DNA from: Clostridia bacterium
GTDB taxonomy: Bacteria; Bacillota; Clostridia; Lachnospirales; Lachnospiraceae
Direction: 5' to 3'
NCBI GenBank assembly: GCA_910574475.1
Contig: CAJTAT010000007.1
Span: 1-64,000, forward strand
DNA: 64,000 nucleotides
Positions 1 to 8,500 of the stretch are shown piece after piece; within the stretch, counting starts at the first letter, position 1, and every line of letters begins with the position of its first letter. The notes below the pieces were generated by a model. It was not told the DNA's origin, searched no databases, and saw nothing but the letters and a program-made list of their open reading frames with translations. Made by a program: the position numbers and the translations under genes.

Positions 1-86
1 GTTACTGGACATTTCAATTATACCACAGACCAGTGAGGAGTTGTTTTATTTTGTAACAAAGAGAATCCCGTATTTATGCGGGTTCT

Positions 87-103
87 GGCGTTTCGCAAAC
101 GCC
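87..103 (+). other. Short perfect hairpin ahead of the PTS operon
   Basis: Seven-base arms (GGCGTTT and AAACGCC) enclose a 3-nt loop, directly after a weaker bulged hairpin at about 64-85 (GAATCCCG with CGGGTTC). No U-run follows, so it is not a clear terminator. It could be leader structure or the end of an upstream transcript. Nothing else is recognisable in bases 1-140, and the PTS genes probably continue from an upstream operon outside the window. Confidence 0.4.
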
Positions 104-140
104 TAAAGGCAGATAAAATAGAAAGGAGGGAGGAAGTGCT

Positions 141-431
141 ATGCAGACAAAGAAATGCTTGATTATGTGTAGAACCGGAATGGGAAGCTCCATGATGCTG
201 AAGATTAAAGTGGATAAGCTGATTGATAAAAAAGGCTATCCTCTGGATGTGACCCATGATGCATTCAGCGGTTTTGCAGGACAGCAGAATGTGGATGTGA
301 TTGTCACCATGGAAGATCTCATCGATGAATTCAAAGGCTCCAAGGCGTACGTAATTGGTGTAAAAGATATTATGGACATGGAGTTTTTGGAAAAAGAGCT
401 GGATAAGTATTTTGCACAGGTTAGCGAATAA
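141..431 (+). CDS. PTS sugar transporter subunit IIB (ascorbate/lactose-like family)
   Basis: Small cytoplasmic phosphotransferase subunit of 96 aa that would pass phosphate from an EIIA to the sugar carried by the IIC protein encoded just downstream. The N-terminus has the IIB phosphocysteine loop CRTGMGSS (about residues 10-17) after a short beta strand, and the length is typical of stand-alone IIB proteins. An AGGAGGGAGG ribosome-binding site lies before the ATG. The next gene is an UlaA-type IIC, which supports the ascorbate/SgaB-like family, but the neighbouring transketolase suggests a pentose or pentitol substrate as much as ascorbate. No EIIA is visible; it may lie upstream of the window. 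Confidence 0.85.
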   Translation: MQTKKCLIMCRTGMGSSMMLKIKVDKLIDKKGYPLDVTHDAFSGFAGQQNVDVIVTMEDLIDEFKGSKAYVIGVKDIMDMEFLEKELDKYFAQVSE

Positions 432-495
432 GACTCACAGAGGCAGGATTATGGAAACAGACTGACAAAGGAAGATTTAGAAAGGGGGAGTTGTA

Positions 496-1767
496 ATGGC
501 GGTATTACAATTCGTAGTTTATGATATTTTAGGTGAAGCGGCGTTACTGATAGGGCTTTTGGCTTTGGTGGGCTTACTAATTCAAAAGAAACCGGCGGAG
601 AAGGTGATTGCTGGTACCATTAAGACTATTGTAGGATTTTTGATTTTCGGCATTGGATCTTCTGCAGCTCAGGGAGCTCTGAATGGATTCCAGACACTGT
701 TCGTAACGGCATTTGGCCTGGAGGGTGTCACACCGATTTCTGAGGCAATTACAGCCCAGGCACAGACCCTGTTCCCCATGGTTATCGCATTGATCATGGT
801 AGGAGGCTTCCTGTGCAACTTGGTTATTGCCAGATTTACAAAGTTTAAATTTATTTTCCTGACAGGTGGACACAGCCTTTTCTTATCTGCATTGCTGGCA
901 ATAATGCTGAAGGCTCTTGGACTGTCAGATGTAGTGGCGATTCTAGTTGGTTCTGTCATTCATGGTTTTGCAGCAGCCCTGTATCCAGCTATCGCACAGA
1001 AATCCATGTGCGCTGTAACAGGCAGTGACGAGATTGCTATCGGACACTACTGTACACTGGCCTACTCACTTTCTGGATGGCTGGGAAGCAAGGTGGGAGA
1101 TCCAAAGGACAGTACAGAGAATATCAATCTTCCCGGATGGCTTTCTATGTTCAAGGATTACATTGTATCTGTATCCTTATCCATCGGCATCATCTACTAT
1201 ATTGCAGCGATCGTTGCAGGAAGAGCAGCAGTAGAGCCTCTTGCCGGAGGACAGCACTGGCTGGTATGGCCTCTAATGCAGACACTAACCTTCACAGGCG
1301 GTTTGTATGTAATTATTACGGGTGTTCGTCTATTCTTAGGTGAGATTGTTCCTGCATTTGTAGGTATTACAGAGAAATTTATCCCAGGAGCAAAACCGGC
1401 TCTGGACTGCCCGGTTGTATTCCCATATGCTCCGACTGCAACTGTACTTGGATTTATTTCCGCTTATGTGGCAGGCTTGATTTGTATGCTCATTATGGCA
1501 GTAATGAAGACGACAGTTATGATTCCAGTAGCAATACCATTCTTCTTTATTGGAGCAACTGCTGGTGTATTTGGAAATGCAAGAGGCGGCTGGAAGGGCT
1601 GTGTGTTGGGTGCATTTGTGACAGGTATTCTGATCTCCGTAGGCCCAGCTATCATCTATGGTATCTTGACCAGCGTGGGACTGTCAGGGAGCAGCTTCCC
1701 GGAGACAGACTTCAACTTGATTGGTATTGTATTCAACTTCATTGGAAAAGCGCTTGGAAAGTGGTAA
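496..1767 (+). CDS. PTS ascorbate-type transporter subunit IIC (UlaA/SgaT family)
   Basis: Polytopic membrane permease of 423 aa that moves a sugar across the membrane while it is phosphorylated by the IIB subunit. Hydrophobic helices run through most of its length. Family-like features include an early PAEKVIAGTIKT segment, a GGHSLF segment near residue 125 and a SVIHGF segment near residue 153. The length fits UlaA (about 420-465 aa). The substrate cannot be read from sequence: the same family serves L-ascorbate and other acid or pentitol sugars. A purine-rich ribosome-binding site precedes the ATG. It lies 64 nt after the IIB gene and 93 nt before the split transketolase genes, so one operon is likely. 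Confidence 0.85.
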   Translation: MAVLQFVVYDILGEAALLIGLLALVGLLIQKKPAEKVIAGTIKTIVGFLIFGIGSSAAQGALNGFQTLFVTAFGLEGVTPISEAITAQAQTLFPMVIALIMVGGFLCNLVIARFTKFKFIFLTGGHSLFLSALLAIMLKALGLSDVVAILVGSVIHGFAAALYPAIAQKSMCAVTGSDEIAIGHYCTLAYSLSGWLGSKVGDPKDSTENINLPGWLSMFKDYIVSVSLSIGIIYYIAAIVAGRAAVEPLAGGQHWLVWPLMQTLTFTGGLYVIITGVRLFLGEIVPAFVGITEKFIPGAKPALDCPVVFPYAPTATVLGFISAYVAGLICMLIMAVMKTTVMIPVAIPFFFIGATAGVFGNARGGWKGCVLGAFVTGILISVGPAIIYGILTSVGLSGSSFPETDFNLIGIVFNFIGKALGKW

Positions 1768-1860
1768 GCAGCGTTTTAGGGGCTGTGAAAAAAGGGGTTG
1801 AAAGACTTGGGATTTCACGGCCTCTTTACACTGTAGAAAAGCAATGGAGGAAGTTAAGAG

Positions 1861-2688
1861 ATGAAAGATGCAAAGCAATTAAAGCTTTTGGCAAATCGTA
1901 ACAGAAGACGAATCGTAGAAATGGTATATCGGGCGGGCGTGGGACACGTGGGAGGAGCTCTCTCCGTGATTGATCTGTTGACGGCTATCTATGAGAACGA
2001 AGTGGATTTTAAGGAACGTAAACGGGCAAGGGTTATTCTCTCCAAAGGCCATGCAGTTCCCGCTATTTATGCAGAGCTCGTGGAAAAAGGAATTGTGGAC
2101 GAAAGTCTGTTTCCCACTTTCCGCCAGATTGACTCTAAACTTCAGGGTCATCCTTATACCTGTGATATTCCTGAGACAGACGCTACTACAGGTCTTCTGG
2201 GACAGGGATTCTCTATGGCTGTGGGTATGGCTGTGGTGAAAAAAAATGAGGGAGATCCTCACAAAGTATATGCAATAGCCGGAGACGGCGAGATGCAGGA
2301 AGGACAGATGTGGGAAGGACTTATGTGTGCCGCCCACTACAAATTAGATAATCTTGTATTCATCCTGGATTATAATAAGCTATCTTCCAGTCATCCGACT
2401 AATGAGATTATCAATCTGGAACCATTTGCAGAAAAGATGAAAGCTTTCAATTATCACGTGATCGAGATAGACGGACATGATATGGAACAGATTCTCTCAG
2501 CGATAGCAGAGGCAAAGACTGTGAAAGGGACTCCGACGATTATCATTGCAAATACCATTAAGGGAAAAGGCGTCAGTTTTATGGAACATGTGCCCAAATG
2601 GCATTCCAGCGGCCTTACAGACGAGGAATATGAGATTGCCATGAAAGACCTGGAGAAAGAAAAGGAGGCCCTTGTCTATGCAGTATAA
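1861..2688 (+). CDS. Transketolase, N-terminal (TPP-binding) subunit
   Basis: The 275-aa protein matches the thiamine-pyrophosphate-binding half of transketolase. It has the early GHVGGALS segment, SKGHAVPAIYA, and the TPP/Mg motif GDGEMQEGQMWEG near residue 140 followed by the conserved Asn in DYNKL. Transketolase transfers two-carbon ketol units between sugar phosphates in the pentose phosphate pathway. Splitting into two subunits is common in Clostridia and archaea and is not a frameshift here: the second subunit has its own ribosome-binding site and ATG. The position after a PTS operon suggests that the imported sugar phosphate enters the pentose phosphate pathway. Confidence 0.92.
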   Translation: MKDAKQLKLLANRNRRRIVEMVYRAGVGHVGGALSVIDLLTAIYENEVDFKERKRARVILSKGHAVPAIYAELVEKGIVDESLFPTFRQIDSKLQGHPYTCDIPETDATTGLLGQGFSMAVGMAVVKKNEGDPHKVYAIAGDGEMQEGQMWEGLMCAAHYKLDNLVFILDYNKLSSSHPTNEIINLEPFAEKMKAFNYHVIEIDGHDMEQILSAIAEAKTVKGTPTIIIANTIKGKGVSFMEHVPKWHSSGLTDEEYEIAMKDLEKEKEALVYAV

Positions 2689-3607
2689 TTTGATTACATT
2701 AAGAGAGCTGGTAGGTGCCACATTAGTAGAAGTGGGTACCGAAAATCAGGATATTTATGTAATAGACAGTGACCTGGCAAAGTCTACGACTACGAATAAG
2801 TTTCAAGATGCATTTCCAGAGCGCTTTTTTGAATCTGGAATCGCAGAACAAAATGCAATGTCTGTGGCAGCAGGAATGGCGACAGAAGGGAAGATTCCAT
2901 TCTATGTAAATTTCGCTATTTTTGTGTCCGGTACCTGCTGGACACAGCTTCGCCAAATTTGCTATGCAAATCTGAATGTGAAAATGATTGCAACCCATCC
3001 GGGGATGGACGGCAGCTATGATGGGGCTACACACCATGCAAACGAAGATATTGCATTGATGCGTGTACTTCCCAACCTAAAAATTTTGTCTCCCTCCAAT
3101 CCCGATGAACTTAGTCAGGCTGTCAAGCTGGCGGCTAAGATTCAGGGGCCAGTCTATATCCGCTGTGCAAGGGATTCTGTGCCCAACCTTCCAGCGAAAA
3201 AGCAGGTGGAACTGGGAAAGGCAGTGATAACAGAAGATTTAGGGGATGATTTTGCTATCCTCTATGAAGGTTCTACTGCAGACCTGGCTATGAGAAGCTT
3301 TGAAGCCTGTAAAGAAAATGGATGGAAGGGAAAACTGGTTCACGTTTTCTCAATCAAGCCTGTGGATAGTGCTTGTATTTGTAGCATTGCAGGGAAAGTA
3401 AAGAAGATGGTGACAGTGGAGAATCATTCTGTTCTGGGCGGACTGGGAAGTCTGACAGCAGAAGTCATCTGTAATATGCCAAATCATGCGCCTTTGGCCC
3501 AGGTAGGAGTGGAGGATGTGTTCACAGAGTCCGGTTCCCTTAAGGCTGTGAAAGAGAAATATGGGCTGACAGTGGAGAATGTGTTGAAGAAGTTGGAGGA
3601 GATCTAA
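2678..3607 (+). CDS. Transketolase, C-terminal (pyrimidine-binding) subunit
   Basis: Second half of the split transketolase, about 309 aa. It carries the pyrimidine-domain motif GIAEQNAMSVAAGMA, with the catalytic Glu that activates the TPP aminopyrimidine, and a C-terminal transketolase domain (about residues 190-305, including TVENHSVLGGLGS). An AAAGGAGG site at 2661-2668 is 9 nt before the ATG at 2678; a possible TTG at 2672 would be too close. The start lies inside the end of the upstream subunit gene (11-nt overlap), which fits translational coupling and equal subunit amounts. A terminator hairpin follows the stop codon. Confidence 0.92.
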   Translation: MQYNLITLRELVGATLVEVGTENQDIYVIDSDLAKSTTTNKFQDAFPERFFESGIAEQNAMSVAAGMATEGKIPFYVNFAIFVSGTCWTQLRQICYANLNVKMIATHPGMDGSYDGATHHANEDIALMRVLPNLKILSPSNPDELSQAVKLAAKIQGPVYIRCARDSVPNLPAKKQVELGKAVITEDLGDDFAILYEGSTADLAMRSFEACKENGWKGKLVHVFSIKPVDSACICSIAGKVKKMVTVENHSVLGGLGSLTAEVICNMPNHAPLAQVGVEDVFTESGSLKAVKEKYGLTVENVLKKLEEI

Positions 3608-3630
3608 CAGCAGAATATGCATTTAGAGAG

Positions 3631-3657
3631 GGCGTCACAAGTCGTGGCGTCTTTTTT
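3631..3657 (+). terminator. Rho-independent terminator of the PTS/transketolase operon
   Basis: GGCGTCAC pairs with GTGGCGTC (two G-U pairs) around a 5-nt loop and is followed at once by six T. It lies 23 nt after the transketolase stop codon. Confidence 0.8.
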
Positions 3658-3665
3658 ATTATAAT

Positions 3666-3706
3666 AAAAAATAGCACTGAAGGACATCTCTTCAATGCTA
3701 TTTTTT
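3666..3706 (-). terminator. A/T-flanked hairpin terminator for the minus-strand PH-like gene
   Basis: A 17-nt arm starting AAAAAATAGCA pairs with an arm ending TGCTATTTTTT, with one A-C mismatch and a 7-nt loop. The symmetric A and T runs make it work in both directions. It sits between convergent genes, 5 nt past the minus-strand stop codon. Confidence 0.75.
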
Positions 3707-3711
3707 ACTGT

Positions 3712-4275
3712 CTACCCTATTTTTTTAGAAAGCTCCTGCCCATTTTTAATCCCGTAGAAGATCATTCCCGTATATACATCTGGATCCTTGCTGGGATTAT
3801 GGAAACCGTATACGGTATTGGTACGGCTGGAAAAAGCGCTACTCTCACAAGCATCTTTTCCAATGTAGAGCACATCGCTGCCATTGGAGAGTTTATCCAC
3901 ACGTATTTCTGAATTTTGCTCCAGAACCATGGCTTTGACCTTATTCTTATTAATGCACAGGGCCCGCTTATCAGTCAGTACATAGAGAATATTTTTTTCA
4001 ATGGCCCGCTTTGTGAAAAAAGGATCCAAAGAAATAAATAATACTGGGACAATAAATAAAACGGCGGCCATCAAAAATTGGCCGAAGGTGGAATGTGAGC
4101 GGAAAAAGTAAGGAATATAGAATCCAAAGAAAGCCACGCCTATGACTGCGCTGACTGCCCAGATCATGGGATAAATATTGCGGTAGGGCTTGTCAAGCAG
4201 CTGAAATGGTTCCGCCTTTCCCTGCCAGATTAATTTTTCGCCGTCCATTAAATATTTTTGTGCATTTGTTTCCAT
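3712..4275 (-). CDS. Membrane protein with PH-like domain, function unknown
   Basis: A 187-aa protein. After a soluble N-terminus (about residues 1-32) two hydrophobic segments follow (about 33-55 and 67-86). A beta-rich C-terminal domain begins near ILYVLTDKRALCI, which resembles the opening strands of bacterial PH (bPH/YdbS-like) domains. No catalytic motif is visible. It stands alone between a convergent metabolic operon and the divergent RHH cassette, with a minus-strand ribosome-binding site GGAGA before the ATG. The function cannot be assigned; a membrane-bound scaffold or signalling role is typical of the fold but is not shown here. Confidence 0.65.
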   Translation of the reverse strand: METNAQKYLMDGEKLIWQGKAEPFQLLDKPYRNIYPMIWAVSAVIGVAFFGFYIPYFFRSHSTFGQFLMAAVLFIVPVLFISLDPFFTKRAIEKNILYVLTDKRALCINKNKVKAMVLEQNSEIRVDKLSNGSDVLYIGKDACESSAFSSRTNTVYGFHNPSKDPDVYTGMIFYGIKNGQELSKKIG

Positions 4276-4402
4276 ATGTATTCTCCTTTGCTTTTGTTAA
4301 TTTGAGTATAACAAAGAAGGCGGTTAAAATGCTGTAAAGAAGAATTGCCTGAGTATAAAGATTCCATTAAAAATACATTAACCGAACTCGTGGGAATATG
4401 TA

Positions 4403-4439
4403 TTGACAATGTTGCACATAAAATTTATAATTTTATGTG
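4403..4439 (+). promoter_or_regulatory. Consensus promoter with overlapping palindromic operator
   Basis: TTGACA (4403-4408) and TATAAT (4426-4431) are separated by exactly 17 nt, a perfect sigma-A promoter. A perfect inverted repeat, arm CACATAAAAT at 4415-4424 and its reverse complement at 4430-4439 with a 5-nt spacer, covers the -10 box and the expected transcription start. The ribosome-binding site GGAGG (4439-4443) follows at once. This is the layout of an autoregulated promoter, and the first gene encodes a ribbon-helix-helix protein, the obvious candidate repressor. Confidence 0.85.
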
Positions 4440-4451
4440 GAGGTTTTTAAG

Positions 4452-4631
4452 ATGAATAAAAGTGTGTCTATTAGTATAAGAGTTAGTGAAGAAGAATTAC
4501 AAAAATTTAAACAAGCGGCCCGCTTGGAGGCTTACGCATCCTATAGCGAGTTTATTCGTCGTACTGCTTTGTTAGAAGCGAATGGAATTATTGAAAAGGA
4601 AGAGAAAAAAAATAGAAGTGCAGGAGATTAA
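4452..4631 (+). CDS. Ribbon-helix-helix DNA-binding protein, first gene of the RM-like cassette
   Basis: A 59-aa protein beginning with a beta strand of alternating residues (SVSISIRVSEEE), then a helix, a turn and a second helix (YSEFIRRTALLEA). This is the ribbon-helix-helix fold of Arc/MetJ-type repressors and many antitoxins. The ATG at 4452 is chosen because GGAGG lies 8 nt upstream; a GTG at 4437 would sit inside the operator. The stop is 5 nt before the next gene. Together with the palindrome over its own promoter, this suggests an autorepressor controlling the two large genes downstream. An antitoxin role is possible in principle, but no small toxin gene is beside it. Confidence 0.8.
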   Translation: MNKSVSISIRVSEEELQKFKQAARLEAYASYSEFIRRTALLEANGIIEKEEKKNRSAGD

Positions 4632-4636
4632 CCTCG

Positions 4637-5575
4637 ATGTCAGATCTAGTAATAAATGTCAGCGAGGATAAATTATTGGAGTTCGGTTCCAATATACTGG
4701 ATATACTTCTTGAAGATAAAACGACAGGAAGAAATATCATATGGGCTACAGACGATTATATTTATCTGGGAGAAGAATATTATTCTCGCTATCCAATAAC
4801 AGTTTCTCTGATTACTGGGCACCATGCTAATGTAATCCAACCTCGAATTGCAAAAGCAAAGCAGAATCAGACTGCTCGTACAAAAGAAAAGGCGGAGGTG
4901 TTTACTCCCGCCTGGGTTTGCAATGAACAGAATAACCTGGTAGACAAAGCATGGTTTGGAAAGGAAAATATTTTTAACAGTTCTGGTTTTAAAACATGGA
5001 CAATAAATACAGATAAAATTCCTTTTGGAAGCAAAAAAGGAGAGAGATGGCAGGACTATGTGGACGCTAAAAGGCTGGAAATAACATGTGGTGAGGCCCC
5101 CTATCTGACAAGTCGATATGATATGGCTACAGGAAAATATATTCCAGTCGATCATCGGATTGGACTATTAGACAGGAAAATCCGGGTTGTGAATGAAAAT
5201 GTGGCAGATAAAGAAGAATGGCTTATTTGGACATTCAGAGCCTTGGAAAGTATTTACGGATTTGAATATCAGGGAGACAGCTTACTGATTGCCAGAGAAA
5301 ATATATTATATACATTCATTGAAAACGTAGAAAATAGTTTACAAAGGAAGCCTTCTGATAAAGAGATGAGAAGAGCAGCTCATATTATTGCATGGAACAT
5401 ATGGCAGATGGATGGATTATCCTTTACAGTTCCTTTTGGGACACTCAGTGAACCATACAGACAAATATCATTCATGGATATGGATCTTTTAGAACAAAAG
5501 CAAATATACTGTAAAATCCATGATTGGAGATTAAAAGAAACGCTTTTTTACAAATCCCTAATAAAGGAGAAGTAG
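4637..5575 (+). CDS. Adenine-methyltransferase-like protein without a visible NPPY motif
   Basis: A 312-aa protein resembling part of an N6-adenine DNA methylase. It has the helical lead-in KAEVFTPAWV (about 86-94), a motif I-like LEITCGEAPYLT (about 147-158) where canonical enzymes have D-x-x-C/A-G-x-G, and a motif II-like GFEYQGDSLLIARENIL (about 208-224). The catalytic (D/N)PPY motif is not visible. Similar proteins are often annotated as restriction subunit M. It lies between the RHH gene and the giant helicase-methylase gene, 5 nt and 3 nt apart, so all three are surely one operon. It may be a structural or cofactor-binding partner of the downstream NPPY-containing protein; that is inference. 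Confidence 0.65.
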   Translation: MSDLVINVSEDKLLEFGSNILDILLEDKTTGRNIIWATDDYIYLGEEYYSRYPITVSLITGHHANVIQPRIAKAKQNQTARTKEKAEVFTPAWVCNEQNNLVDKAWFGKENIFNSSGFKTWTINTDKIPFGSKKGERWQDYVDAKRLEITCGEAPYLTSRYDMATGKYIPVDHRIGLLDRKIRVVNENVADKEEWLIWTFRALESIYGFEYQGDSLLIARENILYTFIENVENSLQRKPSDKEMRRAAHIIAWNIWQMDGLSFTVPFGTLSEPYRQISFMDMDLLEQKQIYCKIHDWRLKETLFYKSLIKEK

Positions 5576-5578
5576 AAA

Positions 5579-8500
5579 TTGGACAACATTGAATTAATGG
5601 ATCAATTGATAATCGGCCGTGTAGAACCACATATATATGCCTTCTCTACAAACACAATTCCTGATTATATAAAAGTAGGAGATACTTATCGGTCGCTGAT
5701 CGACAGGTTGAATGAATGGAGGAGACACTTTCCCGATTTGCGTCAGGAGTTTGAGGTGAAAGCATCTATTTCGCCTGATGTCTTTTTTCGGGATTATTCT
5801 GTACACGACTATCTCGAAAATGATTTGGGAAAGCAGAGGCTGCTAATTGAGGACATGGATGGATATCCACCCGGAACCTATTACTCAAAAGAATTTTTTA
5901 AGGATATCACGAAAGAAGACGTGCAGAAAGCAATTCTTGATATAAAAAGAAGTTATACAAAAAAAGAGAATAAATATCGGTTCTATAATGCCAGGACGTT
6001 TCTGCCACAGACTTATACTTATGCTTCTACTGGAAACTGGACACCCCGTCCAAATCAACAGGAAGCCATTGATAATTTTGTTCATGCAGTGAAAGCTGGA
6101 AGAACGAATCTGCTTATGTATGCTGTGATGCGATTTGGAAAATCCTTCACGTCTCTTTGTTGTGCAAAGGAAATTGGCGCACGCACAGTTCTCGTTGTTT
6201 CAGCAAAGGCAGAGGTGCGTGAGGAATGGAAGAAAACGGTTCAGAGTGCGGATAATTTTAATAAAGACTACATGTTTCTTGCCTCTGAGGAGCTAAGCCG
6301 TAATAGCAGTGCAATCAGGAATGTGTTAAAGGATGGAAGAGGCGTTGTAATTTTTCTTACTTTACAGGATTTGCAGGGAGACGAATTAAAGGAAAAGCAC
6401 AAAGAACTATTTAAAACCAAGCTGGATATTCTTATCATTGACGAAACTCATTACGGGGCGCGCGCATCCAGTTACGGTCAGATTATTCGGACTGCCGGAT
6501 ATGCAAAAGATATTAAACTTAAATTTGACTCTGACGAAGGCGATGATTTTATTGAGACAAATGAAGCAGATGCTGTTATAAAGACGTTGGATGTACATGT
6601 AAAACTCCACCTTTCTGGAACGCCGTACAGGATTTTAATGGGGAGTGAGTTTTCCAAGGAAGATATTGTGTCGTTTTGCCAGTTTTCAGATATTGTGTCT
6701 GAACAAAAAAAATGGGATGATGAAAAGCTGTTAGAGGATGGGGTGGAAGAATGGAAAAATCCTTATTATGGGTTTCCACAGATGCTCCGTTTTGCATTTG
6801 TACCCAGTAAATCTGCATTAGCGCTATTGGAAAGCCTAAGAAAAAACGGGACGACCTATGCCCTGTCAGAATTGCTAAAGCCGAGATCAATCTCTAAAAA
6901 GAAGGATGAATCTCACAAAATATTTATTCACGAAAAAGAAGTCTTTGAATTGCTTGAGGCAATTGATGGAAGCAAGTCAGATGACAATATTTTTGCCTTC
7001 CTGGATTATGATAAGATTCAGGAAGGCAAAATGTGCAGACATATGGTTTGTGTGCTTCCATATTGTGCTTCTTGTGATGCTCTGGAAAAGCTGCTTACAG
7101 ATAAAGCCGCTGCATTTAAGAATCTTGGCAGTTATGAAATAATCAACATTTCTGGTGTTGATTCCATCCACATATATAAGACGGTTCAAAGTATAAAAGA
7201 TAAAATCCAGAGATGCGAAATTCAAGAGAAAAAAACAATAACTTTAACGGTAAATCGTATGCTCACAGGGAGTACCGTAGAATATTGGGATACCATGCTT
7301 TTTTTGAAGGATACCGCTTCTCCACAAGAGTATGATCAGGCTGTTTTTAGATTACAAAATCAATACATTAAATCATATGTTGACAAGGATGGAAAAGAAA
7401 TAAGATATAACATGAAGCCGCAAACCCTTCTGGTTGACTTTGATCCTCACCGCATGTTTATGATGCAGGAGCAAAAATCTCTTATTTATAATGTGAATAC
7501 AGATTCCTTTGGCAATAAGCATCTAAAAGAACGAATGGCAGAGGAGCTTCGCATATCTCCAATCATTACATTTAACAAAGGCAAAATCAAGCAGGTTGAG
7601 GCGGGAGATTTATTGGAATTTATCAGTAAATATTCAGCTACCCGCGGCGTAAAAGAAGAAGCAAAGGAGATCCCGGTAGACGTCAATCTTTTTCATATCG
7701 AAGCGATAAAGACTGAAATTGAGCGCCAATCTCAGCTTGGGACGAAAGGCGGATTAAAAACGCAAGTTTATCAGGGAGATGAACAAGATTTAGATAATCC
7801 TGATGATGACCAGGATGCAAAGTCTGTGTCAGGCGAAGAAAAAAGAATACTGGATTCTCCTGATCTAAGAAATGAAGATTCTTTTCAGATACAGATTCTG
7901 CAAAATAAGTTTAAGACTTATTACTCCAGGATTTTGTTTTTTGCCTTCTTATCGGAAGATCAGGTAGAATCCTTAGCAGAAATCCTTCTATGTGCTTACA
8001 CAGAGGACAATGCACGGATAATCAGGAATTTGGATTTGGATATTGACGTACTTTCCCAGATTCAAGAGAACATGAATCCATTTATATTAAGTACATTAGA
8101 CTATAAAATCCAAAATATAAATAGGCTTTCGAAGGACGAAAATATTCCATCAATTGAACGGGCCATTACGGCAGTGGGGAAATTTGGAAAAATTTCTGAA
8201 TCAGAAATAACCACCCCTGTGAATGTGACGTCAGAGATGATCAGCCTGCTTTCGGATGACTGCTTTGTGACTTTGAGCGATCCTTCAAATAAAATTCTTG
8301 ATATTTCAAGTAAAATGGGTGAGTTTGCTATTGCCATTTGCAGACGCTGTGAACAGATGGGGATAGATATATCTACGATTTCTGATTCTGTTGAGGCAAT
8401 CCCGACATCACGAATTACCTATGAATTTACAAGAAAAGTGTATAAAATTCTTGGGCTTGATGTAAACGCGATTGCAGCAGAATTTACTTCCTACGATCTT

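Noticed and set aside
2672-2688. Possible frameshift within a single transketolase gene
   Set aside because: The second half has its own AAAGGAGG and ATG, and two-subunit transketolases are normal in this group, so it is a designed split and not a mutation.
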